Below are positions 8,116-17,031 of a stretch of 64,000 bases of DNA, one piece after another. The notes under the pieces were generated by a model that was given only the letters and a program-made list of their open reading frames with translations, was not told the origin of the DNA and made no database searches. Within the stretch, counting starts at the first letter, position 1. Each line of letters begins with the position of its first letter. The DNA comes from Anaeromyxobacter soli. GTDB taxonomy: Bacteria > Myxococcota > Myxococcia > Myxococcales > Anaeromyxobacteraceae. The stretch covers positions 1 through 64,000 of the forward strand of contig NZ_JAKZLF010000013.1 of the NCBI RefSeq assembly GCF_022808855.1. The letters are read 5' to 3'. The position numbers and the translations under genes are program-made.

Positions 8116-9392
8116 GCCGCCGCCTTTCCACGCGGGAGCATGGAGAGCATGTGCTCGACGTTGCGGGCGCTCGCGCCGCGGATCGACGTCACCGAGCCGC
8201 GCGCCAGCGCGCCGAGCTCCTCGAGCTGGTCGGGCCGCGAGAGCAGCTCCTCGGCCACCTTGAGGAGCTGCTCGGGCGAGGCGACCTGGATCCCGCCGCG
8301 CCCCTGCAGCACCTGCACCGAGTCCTTGAAGTTCTCCATGTGCGGCCCGAACAGCACGGGCTTCCCCTGCGCCGCGGGCTCGAGCACGTTCTGCCCGCCG
8401 CGCGTGACGAAGCTCCCGCCCACGAAGACCAGCGTCGCGAGGCGGTAGGCGATCGAGAGCTCGCCGATGGTGTCGAGCAACGTGACCTGCGCGTGGCCCG
8501 CGGGCGCGCCGCCGCTGCGCAGGCGGACGCCGAGCCCCGCCTCCGCCGCGAGCGCCATGATCTTGCCGCAGCGCTCGAGGTAGCGCGGCGCGATGACGAG
8601 CTGGAGGCGCGGGTGGCGCTCGAGCAGCCCCTTGTACACGCCGAGGACGAGCTCCTCCTCGCCCTCGTGGGTGGAGCCGGCCATGAAGACGGGCGCGGTC
8701 GGGTCGAGGCCCATCTCCGCACGGAGCGCCTGCTCCTTGCCCTCCGCGCCTTCGAGCACGAGCGCGTCGAACTTGGTGTTCCCGGTCACCCACACGCGAT
8801 CGGGGGCGGCGCCGAGCGCGAGCGCCCGCTCCGCCTCCTCGTCCGAGCGCATGAGGAAGCAGTCGATGCGGCGGAGGGGGTTCCGGATGGCGCGGAACAT
8901 CGCGCGGTAGCGCGAGAGCTTCGCCGGGTTGAAGCGGCCGTTCGTGAGCGCGATCCGCACCCCCGCCTTGCGGGCGGCGCGGATGAGGTTCGGCCAGATC
9001 TCCGTGTACTCGAGCACCAGGAGGTCGGGCTTCAGCGCCGCGACCGCGCGCCGGGTCGCGCCGAACAGATCGTACGGCGCGTACAGCACCACGTCGGCCT
9101 CGGCGAGCTTCTTCCGCGCCATCTCCTGGCCGCTGTTCGTGATGGTGGTGACGATGATGCAGGAGCCCGGCAGGCGCCGCTTCAGCTCCCGCATCATCGG
9201 CTGGAGCGAGAGGAGGTCGCCGGCGCTCGCGCCGTGCAGCCAGACCCGCGGGCTGCCCCGGCCGAGGTCGAGGCCGCGCCGGTAGAGGCCGAGGCGCTGG
9301 GCGATGCCGTGGCGCAGCTTCGGGTGCGTGAGCAGCACCGGCAGCGCGAAGACGAAGAGCGCGTAGCTCGCGATGACGTAGACGAGGTGCAG
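8112..9392 (-). CDS. kdtA: 3-deoxy-D-manno-octulosonic acid (Kdo) transferase
   Basis: Inner-membrane GT-B enzyme (WaaA) that attaches Kdo to lipid IVA. I place the start at CTG 9392: it has a good ribosome site (AGAGG, 7 nt before) and adds the short N-terminal membrane anchor (HLVYVIASYALFVFALPVLL) expected of WaaA, giving 426 residues. The usual alternative, GTG 9338, cuts that anchor. FVTRGGQNVLEPAAQGKPVLFGP is the conserved donor-site block. Odd point: the family motif S-[VI]-G-E, whose Glu is the catalytic base (E60 in E. coli), reads SAGD here with Asp at residue 59. Confidence 0.9.
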   Translation of the reverse strand: MHLVYVIASYALFVFALPVLLTHPKLRHGIAQRLGLYRRGLDLGRGSPRVWLHGASAGDLLSLQPMMRELKRRLPGSCIIVTTITNSGQEMARKKLAEADVVLYAPYDLFGATRRAVAALKPDLLVLEYTEIWPNLIRAARKAGVRIALTNGRFNPAKLSRYRAMFRAIRNPLRRIDCFLMRSDEEAERALALGAAPDRVWVTGNTKFDALVLEGAEGKEQALRAEMGLDPTAPVFMAGSTHEGEEELVLGVYKGLLERHPRLQLVIAPRYLERCGKIMALAAEAGLGVRLRSGGAPAGHAQVTLLDTIGELSIAYRLATLVFVGGSFVTRGGQNVLEPAAQGKPVLFGPHMENFKDSVQVLQGRGGIQVASPEQLLKVAEELLSRPDQLEELGALARGSVTSIRGASARNVEHMLSMLPRGKAAA

Positions 9393-9416
9393 GGCGGGAC
9401 CTCTCGTGGGGCGCTT

Positions 9417-10511
9417 TTACTCGATGCGCAAGGGGTTCGTGAAGATCCACGGCCGGCCGTCGATCCGGGCCTCCACGCGGTAGTCGCCGGGGGCGCACCG
9501 GCCGTCGCAGCGGAACGCGGCGCCGTCCGCGTCCGGGGCGAGCGCGCCCGCGGGGCGGCCGTCGCGCAGGAGCGCGAACCGGGCGCGCGGATCGGGGGGC
9601 GCGCCGAGCGACAGCGCGATCGTCTCCGGGTCGGGGCGCCCGAGCCGGACGCGCGCCGCCGGCGCGACGCCGTCGAAGACGCACGCCGCGCTGCCGTCGA
9701 GGAGCGCCGCGGTCACCGCGCGCGCGTCGGCCTCCGCGTCCCCGCTCCGGCGCACGGGCACGCGCATCGAGAACGCCTCGAAGGCCGCGCGGTAGCCCGG
9801 GTAGCCGTGCGCGTCGGCCGAGCACAGGAGCACGCGGACCTCGCCGCGGCCGCGCGCGGCGCCCTCCTCGGCGTCGAAGCGCGCGAGCTCGTCCGCGGGA
9901 TCGGCGGCGAGCGCGAGCACGGCGCCGGCGCCGTCGAAGGGCAGCGCCGCCGCGGCGCGCACCACCTTGCCGGCCGCGCGATCCGTCACCACCCGGTACC
10001 AGGACGTGTCGTTCGAGACGACCTCGAAGCCGCGCCACGGCCCCCGACCCCAGCCGGTGAAGGGCCGGCGCGGGTGGAACGGGTGCGCCAGCACCGCCTG
10101 GCCGCCGAGCGCGGCGATCGCGCCGAGGGGATCGCGGACGCGCTCCTCCCGCGTGAGCGCGCGCGGCACCCCGAGCGCCACCACGTGTCCGTAGGGGGTC
10201 GAGACCTCGGTGGCGGGCACCACGAGGACGCCGTCGAGGTACTCCGCCCGCTCCGGGGCGCGGACGTTGTGATCGGTGACCACGACGAAGTCGAGGCCCG
10301 CGGCGCGCACCGCGGCGACCACCTCCGCGAGCGAGCCGCGGCCGTCGCTCGCGGTGGTGTGCACGTGGTAGGCGCCGCGCAGCCCCTCCCGCGCCGCGTC
10401 GGCGTGCGCGGCCCCGGAGCGGCGCAGCGTGCGCTCCCGGAGCGCCATCGCGCCGAACCCCGCGTAGCCGGCGAGGAGGAGGACGACCGCGGCGAGGACG
10501 ATCCGCTTCAA
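9417..10511 (-). CDS. PHP-domain metal-dependent phosphoesterase, membrane anchored
   Basis: 364-residue protein with one N-terminal hydrophobic segment (about residues 3-21) and a PHP (polymerase and histidinol phosphatase) domain. The metal ligands are seen in YHVHTTASDG, VTDHN, LAHPFHP and SADAHGYP. The C-terminal 90 residues look like a beta-rich domain with paired Cys (CDGRCAPGDY). The start is TTG, 2 bp after the msbA stop; no ATG is nearby. It sits between msbA and kdtA, so I infer a periplasmic-side role in envelope or lipid phosphate chemistry, but no substrate is evident. Confidence 0.8.
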   Translation of the reverse strand: MKRIVLAAVVLLLAGYAGFGAMALRERTLRRSGAAHADAAREGLRGAYHVHTTASDGRGSLAEVVAAVRAAGLDFVVVTDHNVRAPERAEYLDGVLVVPATEVSTPYGHVVALGVPRALTREERVRDPLGAIAALGGQAVLAHPFHPRRPFTGWGRGPWRGFEVVSNDTSWYRVVTDRAAGKVVRAAAALPFDGAGAVLALAADPADELARFDAEEGAARGRGEVRVLLCSADAHGYPGYRAAFEAFSMRVPVRRSGDAEADARAVTAALLDGSAACVFDGVAPAARVRLGRPDPETIALSLGAPPDPRARFALLRDGRPAGALAPDADGAAFRCDGRCAPGDYRVEARIDGRPWIFTNPLRIE

Positions 10512-10513
10512 GC

Positions 10514-12349
10514 CTAGCCCGCGCTCACGCGCGCCTCCGCGCGCGCCTCGCCCTCGAAGATCCGGTGGAGGCGCGCGTACTCGCCGCCGCGCGCGACGAG
10601 CTCGTCGTGGGTGCCGAGCTCGACCACGCGCCCGCCGGAGAGGACCACGATGCGGTCGGCGTTCCGCACCGTCGAGAGGCGGTGCGCGATGACGAGCGTG
10701 GTGCGGCGGCGTCCGCCCTCGATGGCCATGAGGGAGTCGAGCGCGCGCTGCACCTCGCGCTCGCTCTCCGCGTCGAGCGCGCTCGTCGCCTCGTCGAGCA
10801 CGAGGATGGGCGCGTCCTTGAGGAAGGCGCGGGCGATCGCGATCCGCTGCCGCTGGCCGCCCGAGAGGAGGACGCCCTTCTCCCCCACGCGGGTGTCGTA
10901 CCCGTGAGGCAGCGCCTCGATGAAGCCGTGCGCCTGCGCGAGCCGCGCCGCGCGCTCCACGTCGGCCTGCGCCACCTCGGGACGGCCGTAGGCGATGTTC
11001 GCGCGGATGGTGTCGTTGAAGAGCACCGTCTCCTGCGTCACGAGCGCGAGCTGGGCGCGCAGGCTCGCGAGCGTCACGTCGCGGACGTCCTTCCCGTCGA
11101 CGGTGATCCGGCCGTCGGTGACGTCCCAGAAGCGCGGCAGGAGGTTCGCGACGGTCGTCTTGCCGCCTCCGGACGAGCCGACGAGCGCCACCACCTCGCC
11201 CTTGCGGATCTCGAGGTCGAGGCCGTGCAGCACCGGGCGATCGCCGTACGCGAAGGCCACCCGCTCGTAGCGGATCGCCTCCGCGAACCGCGGGAGGACC
11301 TCGCGGCCGTCGTCCGGCACGGCGGAGGGCGTGTCGAGGATCTCGAAGATCCGGTCGCCGGCCGCCGCGCCCTGCATCGCGATCTGCCCGACGCGCCCGA
11401 GCTGCTTCACGGGCGTGTAGAGGAGGAGCACCGCCGCCACGAAGGAGAAGAACTTCCCCGGCTCGAGCTCCCCCGCCAGGATCCGCCCGCCGACCCACCA
11501 GATCGCGGCCGCGAGCCCCGCCGCCCCCATGATCTCCATGAGCGGCGACGAGAAGGCCCGGACGAGATAGCTGCGGCGCAGGATCCGGATGAGCTTCCCG
11601 TTCGCCTCGGCGAAGCGGCCGGACTCCCAGCGCTCCATCCCGTAGGCCTGCACGACCCGCATCCCGCTCACCGCCTCCTGCACCATCTCGGACAGCTCGC
11701 CGGCGGTGGACTGGGCGTGGCCCGTGACGCGCTTCAGCCGCTTCGCGAGGCGCACGACCGGCAGGAGCGTGACGGGGACCGCGCCGAAGGCGACGAGCGA
11801 CATGCGCCAGTCGAGGACGAAGCACGAGACGAGCATCACGATGACGGTGAGCCCGTCGCGCAGGTAGCTCGGGATCGCGTTCGAGACGGCGGTCTCGACC
11901 GAGAGCACGTCCGCCGAGAAGCGCTGGAGGATGTCGCCGGAGTGGCGGCGCGTGTAGAAGCCGGGCGACAGCCGCAGGAGGTGGTCGAAGAGGGCGCGGC
12001 GGACGTCCGCGATCATCCGCTGCCCGACCATCCCCATCAGGTAGAACTGCCCGAAGTAGGCCACGCCCTTCAGCGCGGCGACGCCGACGATGATCGCGGG
12101 CAGGATGCCGAGGATGGTCGAGCGGTCCAGCCGGGCGAGCTGGCCCGCGACGTCCCACGACGCCGGCACGAACTTGGCGAGGCTGCCGAGGGCCCGCGGG
12201 TCCCCGCGGAACAGGAACTCGAGCGCCGGCCCGAGCAGGTACACGTAGGCGGCCGTCGTGACCGACAGGATCGCCATGCAGAGGATGGCGACGGCGAGCG
12301 TCAGCTTGTACGGCGCGACGAAGCGGAGGAGTCTCAGGTACGAGCGCAA
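10514..12349 (-). CDS. msbA: lipid A export ATP-binding/permease (MsbA family)
   Basis: 611-residue ABC half-transporter with an N-terminal six-helix exporter domain (about residues 1-310) and a C-terminal ATPase. Walker A VALVGSSGGGKTTVANLL, signature LLSGGQRQRIAIARAF and Walker B ILVLDEATSALD are complete. It acts as a homodimer flipping lipid A-core across the inner membrane. It is the first gene of the minus-strand envelope run, and its position beside kdtA, lpxK and waaF supports the MsbA assignment over a generic drug exporter. Upstream lies a 189-bp divergent gap. Confidence 0.93.
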   Translation of the reverse strand: MRSYLRLLRFVAPYKLTLAVAILCMAILSVTTAAYVYLLGPALEFLFRGDPRALGSLAKFVPASWDVAGQLARLDRSTILGILPAIIVGVAALKGVAYFGQFYLMGMVGQRMIADVRRALFDHLLRLSPGFYTRRHSGDILQRFSADVLSVETAVSNAIPSYLRDGLTVIVMLVSCFVLDWRMSLVAFGAVPVTLLPVVRLAKRLKRVTGHAQSTAGELSEMVQEAVSGMRVVQAYGMERWESGRFAEANGKLIRILRRSYLVRAFSSPLMEIMGAAGLAAAIWWVGGRILAGELEPGKFFSFVAAVLLLYTPVKQLGRVGQIAMQGAAAGDRIFEILDTPSAVPDDGREVLPRFAEAIRYERVAFAYGDRPVLHGLDLEIRKGEVVALVGSSGGGKTTVANLLPRFWDVTDGRITVDGKDVRDVTLASLRAQLALVTQETVLFNDTIRANIAYGRPEVAQADVERAARLAQAHGFIEALPHGYDTRVGEKGVLLSGGQRQRIAIARAFLKDAPILVLDEATSALDAESEREVQRALDSLMAIEGGRRRTTLVIAHRLSTVRNADRIVVLSGGRVVELGTHDELVARGGEYARLHRIFEGEARAEARVSAG

Positions 12350-12538
12350 GGCGCGGCCATCCTATGCCAGAACGTCCGCGGGGGGCAGGACGACGCTACC
12401 CCGTCCGGGCGGCACCCTCACCCACCCGGCCGCCCGCCCGGCCGCCTGCCGCCCCCACTGGCCCGGTTGACCCACCCTCGCCGCCGGCGCCGAATCGGAT
12501 CGTGGGCGCGGCCCACGCCGCGCGCCACGGAGGTCGCA

Positions 12539-12994
12539 ATGGCGAGGACGGTGGAGCAGAGGCGGAACCCGGCGGGCGTCGAGCACTGCATCGCGATCAC
12601 GGGCAAGGGCACGCCCGGCGGCACGGCGCTCGAGGAGGCGATCGAGGCGGTGACGAGGACCGCGGCGGTGCTGGCGGCGGCCAAGAAGAAGGGCGGGAAC
12701 CTGTTCCGCCCGGGCGCGCCCGAGGTCCGGCTGCGTCCGGCCGGCGAGGGTGATCGCGGGAGCGGGGGCTTCACGGTGCTCGTGCGCGTCCCCGACTTCG
12801 TGAGCGCGCGCGACGCGCGCGAGGCGGCGCACGAGGCCGCGGAGCGTCGGCCCGCCGCCAAGGCCGTGAGGCTCGTCGCGGTGGGCGCGGCGGCGCTGCG
12901 CGGCGGCGGGCGGCCGGGCCGCGACCGGCAGCCGAGCGGGATCCGTCGCACGCGCTCGGGGCCGCAGCACCGGGCCCGCGAGACGCTGCGCTGA
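12539..12994 (+). CDS. hypothetical protein, 151 residues
   Basis: I do not recognise a family. A clear ribosome site (GGAGG, 6 nt before ATG) supports the start. The first 60 residues contain GVEHCIAITGKGTPGGTALEEAIEAV and a Lys/Ala stretch (AAAKKKGGN); a short beta-like piece (FTVLVRVPDF) follows, then an Ala/Arg-rich tail that may be disordered and nucleic-acid binding. It has no signal peptide or membrane segment. It is divergent from msbA, convergent with the EF-G paralogue, and followed by a strong hairpin. Confidence 0.6.
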   Translation: MARTVEQRRNPAGVEHCIAITGKGTPGGTALEEAIEAVTRTAAVLAAAKKKGGNLFRPGAPEVRLRPAGEGDRGSGGFTVLVRVPDFVSARDAREAAHEAAERRPAAKAVRLVAVGAAALRGGGRPGRDRQPSGIRRTRSGPQHRARETLR

Positions 12995-13024
12995 GCGACG
13001 GGTCGCGCTCGCGACGACCGTCGC
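12995..13024. terminator. bidirectional hairpin between convergent genes
   Basis: Starting at the base after a plus-strand stop codon, GCGACGG GTCGCG, a 2-nt loop, CGCGAC, a 2-nt bulge, then CCGTCGC: 13 paired positions in all. There is no long U-tract. Its position between the stops at 12994 and 13039 fits a shared terminator. Confidence 0.65.
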
Positions 13025-13038
13025 AGCGCGCGGCTCGC

Positions 13039-15108
13039 TCACTCCTCGAGGCCCTTCACCTTCCCCTCCGCCCGCCGCCGCTCGATGATCTTCTGCGCGA
13101 TGGGCGGCGGGACGGGGTCGTAGTGCGAGGCCTCCATCGTGAAGTACCCGACGCCCTGCGTGAGCGAGCGGAGGTCGGCGTCGTAGGTCATCGCCTCGGC
13201 GTGCGGGCAGAGGGCGCGGACGAGCACCCCGCGCGCGAGCGGCTCCATGCCCTGCACCTTCGCGCGCCGGCTGTTCAGGTCGCCCATCACCGCGCCGACG
13301 TACTCCTCGGGGACGCGCACCTCGAGCTTCATCACGGGCTCGAGGAGGATCGGGCGCGCCTCGAGGACGGCCTTCTTGAACGCCATCGAGCCCGCCACCT
13401 GGAACGCCATGTCGGAGCTGTCCACGTCGTGGTAGCTGCCGAACACGAGCCTCGCCCTGAAGTCGACGACCGGGTAGCCGGCGAGCGGCCCGGAGTGCAG
13501 GGCGCCGCGGATCCCCTTCTCGACCGAGGGGATGAACTGGCGCGGGACCACGCCGCCGACGATGGCGTCCTCGAACTCGAACCCCTCCCCGCGCGCCTTC
13601 GGCACGAGCTCGACGTGGGCGTCGCCGTACTGCCCGTGCCCGCCGGTCTGCCGCTTGAACTTGCCCTGCGCCTTGGCCGGCGCGGTGATGGTCTCGAGAT
13701 ACGCGGGCGTCGGGGGCGCGAGCGTGACCTCGACGCCGTGCTTGCGCTTCACGCGCTCCACCGTCACCTCGATGTGCGCCTGCCCCATGCCCTGGAGGAG
13801 CATCTCGCCCGTGTCCGGGGAGCGGGCCAGCTCGAGCGAGGGGTCCTCCTCGATGAGCTTCTGCAGCGCCGCGGCGGCCTTGTCGTCGCCGGCCTTCGCG
13901 TGGACGGCGTACGACACCGGCCGGGTGTGCTGCGCGAAGTGCGGCAGGAGGATGGGGGCGGCCGGGTCGCACAGCGTGTCGCCGGTGTGCGCGTCCTTCA
14001 GCTTCATGAGCACGACGAACTCGCCGGGTCCCGCCTCGGGCACCTCCGCCGTCTGCGCCCCGTCGGTGCGGTGCAGGTGCGAGACGCGCTCCTCGCTGCG
14101 GGTCCTGGGGTTCATCACGTTCGCGTCGTGCTTCAGGGTGCCGGAGAACACCCGGACGTAGTCGACGCGCCCGGCGAAGTGGTCGATGGTCGTCTTGAAC
14201 ACCTGCCCGCAGAACGGCGCCTCGGGGGTGGCGGGGCGCGTCACCTCCTTGCCGGCGAGGTCCTTGCCCTTCACCTCGCGCGCCTCGGGGCCCGGGACGA
14301 TCCCAACGACGAGGTCGAGCAGCTCGCGGACGCCGACGCCGCTCTTCGCGCACGTGCACGCGACGACGAGGATGCGCTGCTCGGCTGCGCCCCGGGCGAG
14401 GCCGCGCGCGATCTCCTCCTCCGAGAGCGACCCGCCCTCGAGGTACTTCCCGAGCAGCTCGTCGTCCGACTCCGCGGCGGCCTCGACGAGCGCGGTGCGG
14501 AGGCGCTCCGCCTCGGCCGAGAGCTCGCCGGGGATCGCGCCCTCCTCGTACCGGCCCTTGCCGTCGTGCAGGTGAGCCTTCATCGAGACGAGGTCCACGA
14601 GGCCGGCGCACTTGCCGCCGCGCAGGATCGGGAGCTGGACCGGGACCGGCTTCACCTTGAGCGAGGACTCCACGTCGGCGAGCGTCCTCGCGAAGTCGGC
14701 CTGCTCGTGGTCGAGCCGGGTGATCACCGCGATCGCCGGGCGGCCCGAGTCGGCGAGCACGTCGTACGCGCGCTCGGCCCGGTTGTGCGCGCCGTCGGCG
14801 GCCGAGAGGGCGAGCACCGCGCCATCGGTCACCTGCAGCGCCCACTCCACCTCGGTGAGGAACGCGGCGAACCCCGGGCAGTCGAGCACGTGGAACGCCC
14901 GTCCGCCCTCCTCGAAGCTCTCGGGGTGGAGCGCCAGCGTGAAGTTTCGCTTCTTCTCCTCGGGCTCGGCGTCGAGGCGCGAGGTGGAGGCTTCGCCCGG
15001 GGGCCGCTTCGGATCGGCGATGCGCCAGAGCGCCTCGACGAGGGCGGTCTTGCCCGCCCCGTCGGCGCCGATGATGGAGAAGGTGCGGATCACGCGGGAG
15101 TTGGCCAT
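13039..15108 (-). CDS. elongation factor G-like GTPase (EF-G2 type paralogue)
   Basis: 689-residue translation GTPase with the full EF-G domain layout: G domain (GADGAGKTALVEAL near residue 14, DCPGFAAF G3), beta-barrel domain II, and domains III-V (QTGGHGQYGDAHVELVP, VMGDLNSRRAKVQGM). It departs from canonical EF-G: G2 reads RNFT instead of RGIT, and G4 reads TRLD instead of NKxD. These changes match the EF-G2/FusA2-like subfamily, whose cellular job is unclear, so I do not call it fusA. A GGAG ribosome site precedes the ATG. Confidence 0.88.
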   Translation of the reverse strand: MANSRVIRTFSIIGADGAGKTALVEALWRIADPKRPPGEASTSRLDAEPEEKKRNFTLALHPESFEEGGRAFHVLDCPGFAAFLTEVEWALQVTDGAVLALSAADGAHNRAERAYDVLADSGRPAIAVITRLDHEQADFARTLADVESSLKVKPVPVQLPILRGGKCAGLVDLVSMKAHLHDGKGRYEEGAIPGELSAEAERLRTALVEAAAESDDELLGKYLEGGSLSEEEIARGLARGAAEQRILVVACTCAKSGVGVRELLDLVVGIVPGPEAREVKGKDLAGKEVTRPATPEAPFCGQVFKTTIDHFAGRVDYVRVFSGTLKHDANVMNPRTRSEERVSHLHRTDGAQTAEVPEAGPGEFVVLMKLKDAHTGDTLCDPAAPILLPHFAQHTRPVSYAVHAKAGDDKAAAALQKLIEEDPSLELARSPDTGEMLLQGMGQAHIEVTVERVKRKHGVEVTLAPPTPAYLETITAPAKAQGKFKRQTGGHGQYGDAHVELVPKARGEGFEFEDAIVGGVVPRQFIPSVEKGIRGALHSGPLAGYPVVDFRARLVFGSYHDVDSSDMAFQVAGSMAFKKAVLEARPILLEPVMKLEVRVPEEYVGAVMGDLNSRRAKVQGMEPLARGVLVRALCPHAEAMTYDADLRSLTQGVGYFTMEASHYDPVPPPIAQKIIERRRAEGKVKGLEE

Positions 15109-15125
15109 GTCGTGTCTCCGGCTTC

Positions 15126-15145
15126 CCCGCGCCCCGGGGCGCGGG
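15126..15145. repeat. 20-bp perfect palindrome upstream of the EF-G paralogue
   Basis: CCCGCGCCCCGGGGCGCGGG is its own reverse complement and lies 17 bp upstream of the EF-G-like start. It could be an operator or a leader hairpin; nothing else identifies it. Confidence 0.4.
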
Positions 15146-15210
15146 CGTGTGCGTTGAAGGATGCAACGAGACGCATGCGCGGCGCCACGTGTTCTTCACC
15201 GCGCGGCAGA

Positions 15211-15230
15211 CGCGGCCCGAGAGGGCCGCG
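15211..15230 (-). terminator. GC hairpin after the acyl-CoA synthetase gene
   Basis: CGCGGCCC and GGGCCGCG form a perfect 8-bp stem around a 4-nt loop, 19 bp past the minus-strand stop at 15250. There is no U-tract, so termination is inferred from position. Confidence 0.5.
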
Positions 15231-15249
15231 CCCGTTCGTCGCGCCCGCG

Positions 15250-16947
15250 TCAATCGCCCCTGGCGATCTCCGGGAAGTCGTCCTGCCAGAACTCGCGCGG
15301 GCCCCGCGGCGCCCCGGGCTCGCGGCCCTGCTCGCGGCGCCGCAGCTCGACCCGCCGGATCTTGCCCGAGACGGTCTTGGGCAGCTCCGAGAACTCCAGG
15401 CGGCGGACGCGCTTGTACGGCGCGAGCCTCCGGCGCAGGAACCGGAAGAGCTCGAGCGCGAGCTCGCGGTCCGGCGCGCGCCCCGGCTTGAGGATGATGA
15501 ACGCCTTGGGGACGAGGCCGCGCACCGCGTCGGGGCTCGGCACGACGGCCGCCTCCGCGACGGCGTCGTGCTCGATGAGCGCGCTCTCGAGCTCGAAGGG
15601 GCTGATCCGGTAATCGGAGCTCTTGAAGACGTCGTCGGCCCGCCCGACGTAGGTCACGTACCCGCCCGCGTCCCGGGCGGCGACGTCGCCCGTGTGGTAA
15701 TGGCCGTGGCGCGTCGTGAACTCGTTCAGGTTGGGGTCCTGCTCGTAGCCCGCCATGACGCCGGCCGGGCGCGGGTCGAGCGTGATGGAGAGCTCGCCCT
15801 CGGGCGCGTCGTTCCCCTCCTCGTCGAGCAGCGCGATGCGGTAGCCCGGCAGCGGGCGGCCCATCGAGCCGGGCTTGAGCGGCTGGCCCGGCGAGTTGCC
15901 GATCTGCGCCGTGGTCTCGGTCTGGCCGTAGCCGTCGCGGATCGTCACGCCCCAGGCCTTCCGGACCTTCTCGATCACCTCGGGGTTGAGCGGCTCGCCC
16001 GCCGAGAGCGCCTCGCGGACCTTCACCTGGTGGCGGGAGAGATCCTCGAGGATGAGCATGCGCCAGACGGTGGGCGGCGCGCACAGGGTCGTGATCTGGT
16101 GCCGCTCCAGGACGCCGAGCGTCTCGCGCGGCACGAACCTCGCGTAGTTGTGCACGAACACCGTCGCCCCGGCGTTGAACGGCGCGAAGAAGCTCGACCA
16201 GGCGTGCTTCGCCCAGCCCGGCGACGAGACGTTCATGTGCACGTCGCCCTCCCGCAGGCCGATCCAGTACATCGTCGAGAGGTGGCCCACCGGGTAGCTG
16301 CGCTGGGTGTGCACGACGAGCTTCGGCTTCGCGGTGGTGCCGCTCGTGAAGTAGAGCAGCACCGGGTCCGAGGACATCGTCTCGCCGTGCGGGATGAACA
16401 GCGACGACTCGTCGTAAGCGAGCTCGAACGGGATCCAGCCCGGCACCTGCTCGCCCACGACGTGCCGCGCGAACCCGCCGTCGAGCGCCCGCATCTTCTC
16501 CGCGCCGGCGGGGTCCGTCACGACGTGGCGCACCCGGCCGCGCTCCACGCGATCGACGAGGTCCTCCGGCGTGAGCAGCGTGCTCGCCGGGATGACGCAC
16601 GCGCCGAGCTTCATGGCCGCGAGCATTACCTCCCAGATCTGCACGCAGTTCGGCAGCATCATGAGGATGCGATCGCCGCGCTCGACGCCGTGGCGGCGGA
16701 GGTAGATCGCGACGCGGTTGGAGCGCTCCGCCAGCTCGGCGTACGAGAGGCGCACCTCCGCGCCGTACTCCTCCACGAGGTGCAGCGCCGTCCGCGGGTT
16801 GCCGTCCGCGACGATGTCGAACCAGTCGAGCGCCCAGTTGAAGCGATCGAGGGCCGGCCAGCGGAACTCCCGGTAGGCGGTCTCGTAGTCCTCGCGGTGC
16901 TGCACGAGGAAGTCGCGGGCGCGGCGGAAGCTCTCCGTGGACGACAT
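15250..16947 (-). CDS. acyl-CoA synthetase, AMP-forming (ACSM/medium-chain-like)
   Basis: 565-residue adenylate-forming ligase that activates a carboxylate to acyl-CoA via acyl-AMP. YFTSGTTAKPKLVVHT is the P-loop (usually TSGTTGxPK, here Ala for Gly), DGYGQTET is the adenine-binding motif, YHTGDVA carries the ribose-binding Asp, and TVSGKIRRVELR near the C-terminus holds the catalytic Lys. ATG 16947 has an excellent ribosome site (GGGAGG, 5 nt before). Overall layout resembles ACSM/benzoate-type enzymes, but the exact acid cannot be told. It is a single-gene unit between MarC and EF-G2. Confidence 0.87.
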   Translation of the reverse strand: MSSTESFRRARDFLVQHREDYETAYREFRWPALDRFNWALDWFDIVADGNPRTALHLVEEYGAEVRLSYAELAERSNRVAIYLRRHGVERGDRILMMLPNCVQIWEVMLAAMKLGACVIPASTLLTPEDLVDRVERGRVRHVVTDPAGAEKMRALDGGFARHVVGEQVPGWIPFELAYDESSLFIPHGETMSSDPVLLYFTSGTTAKPKLVVHTQRSYPVGHLSTMYWIGLREGDVHMNVSSPGWAKHAWSSFFAPFNAGATVFVHNYARFVPRETLGVLERHQITTLCAPPTVWRMLILEDLSRHQVKVREALSAGEPLNPEVIEKVRKAWGVTIRDGYGQTETTAQIGNSPGQPLKPGSMGRPLPGYRIALLDEEGNDAPEGELSITLDPRPAGVMAGYEQDPNLNEFTTRHGHYHTGDVAARDAGGYVTYVGRADDVFKSSDYRISPFELESALIEHDAVAEAAVVPSPDAVRGLVPKAFIILKPGRAPDRELALELFRFLRRRLAPYKRVRRLEFSELPKTVSGKIRRVELRRREQGREPGAPRGPREFWQDDFPEIARGD

Positions 16948-17031
16948 GCGGGCCTCCCGGGGTGGAGGCCGAGTGTGACAGACGGCCACAGGGCATTGCG
17001 AGACGCCCCGCCCGTCCCGTCCGGGTGCTCG

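Noticed and set aside
12350-12538. TTGACC near 12468 as the promoter of the plus-strand 151-residue gene
   Set aside because: No acceptable -10 box lies 16-18 bp downstream; the match is isolated and likely chance.
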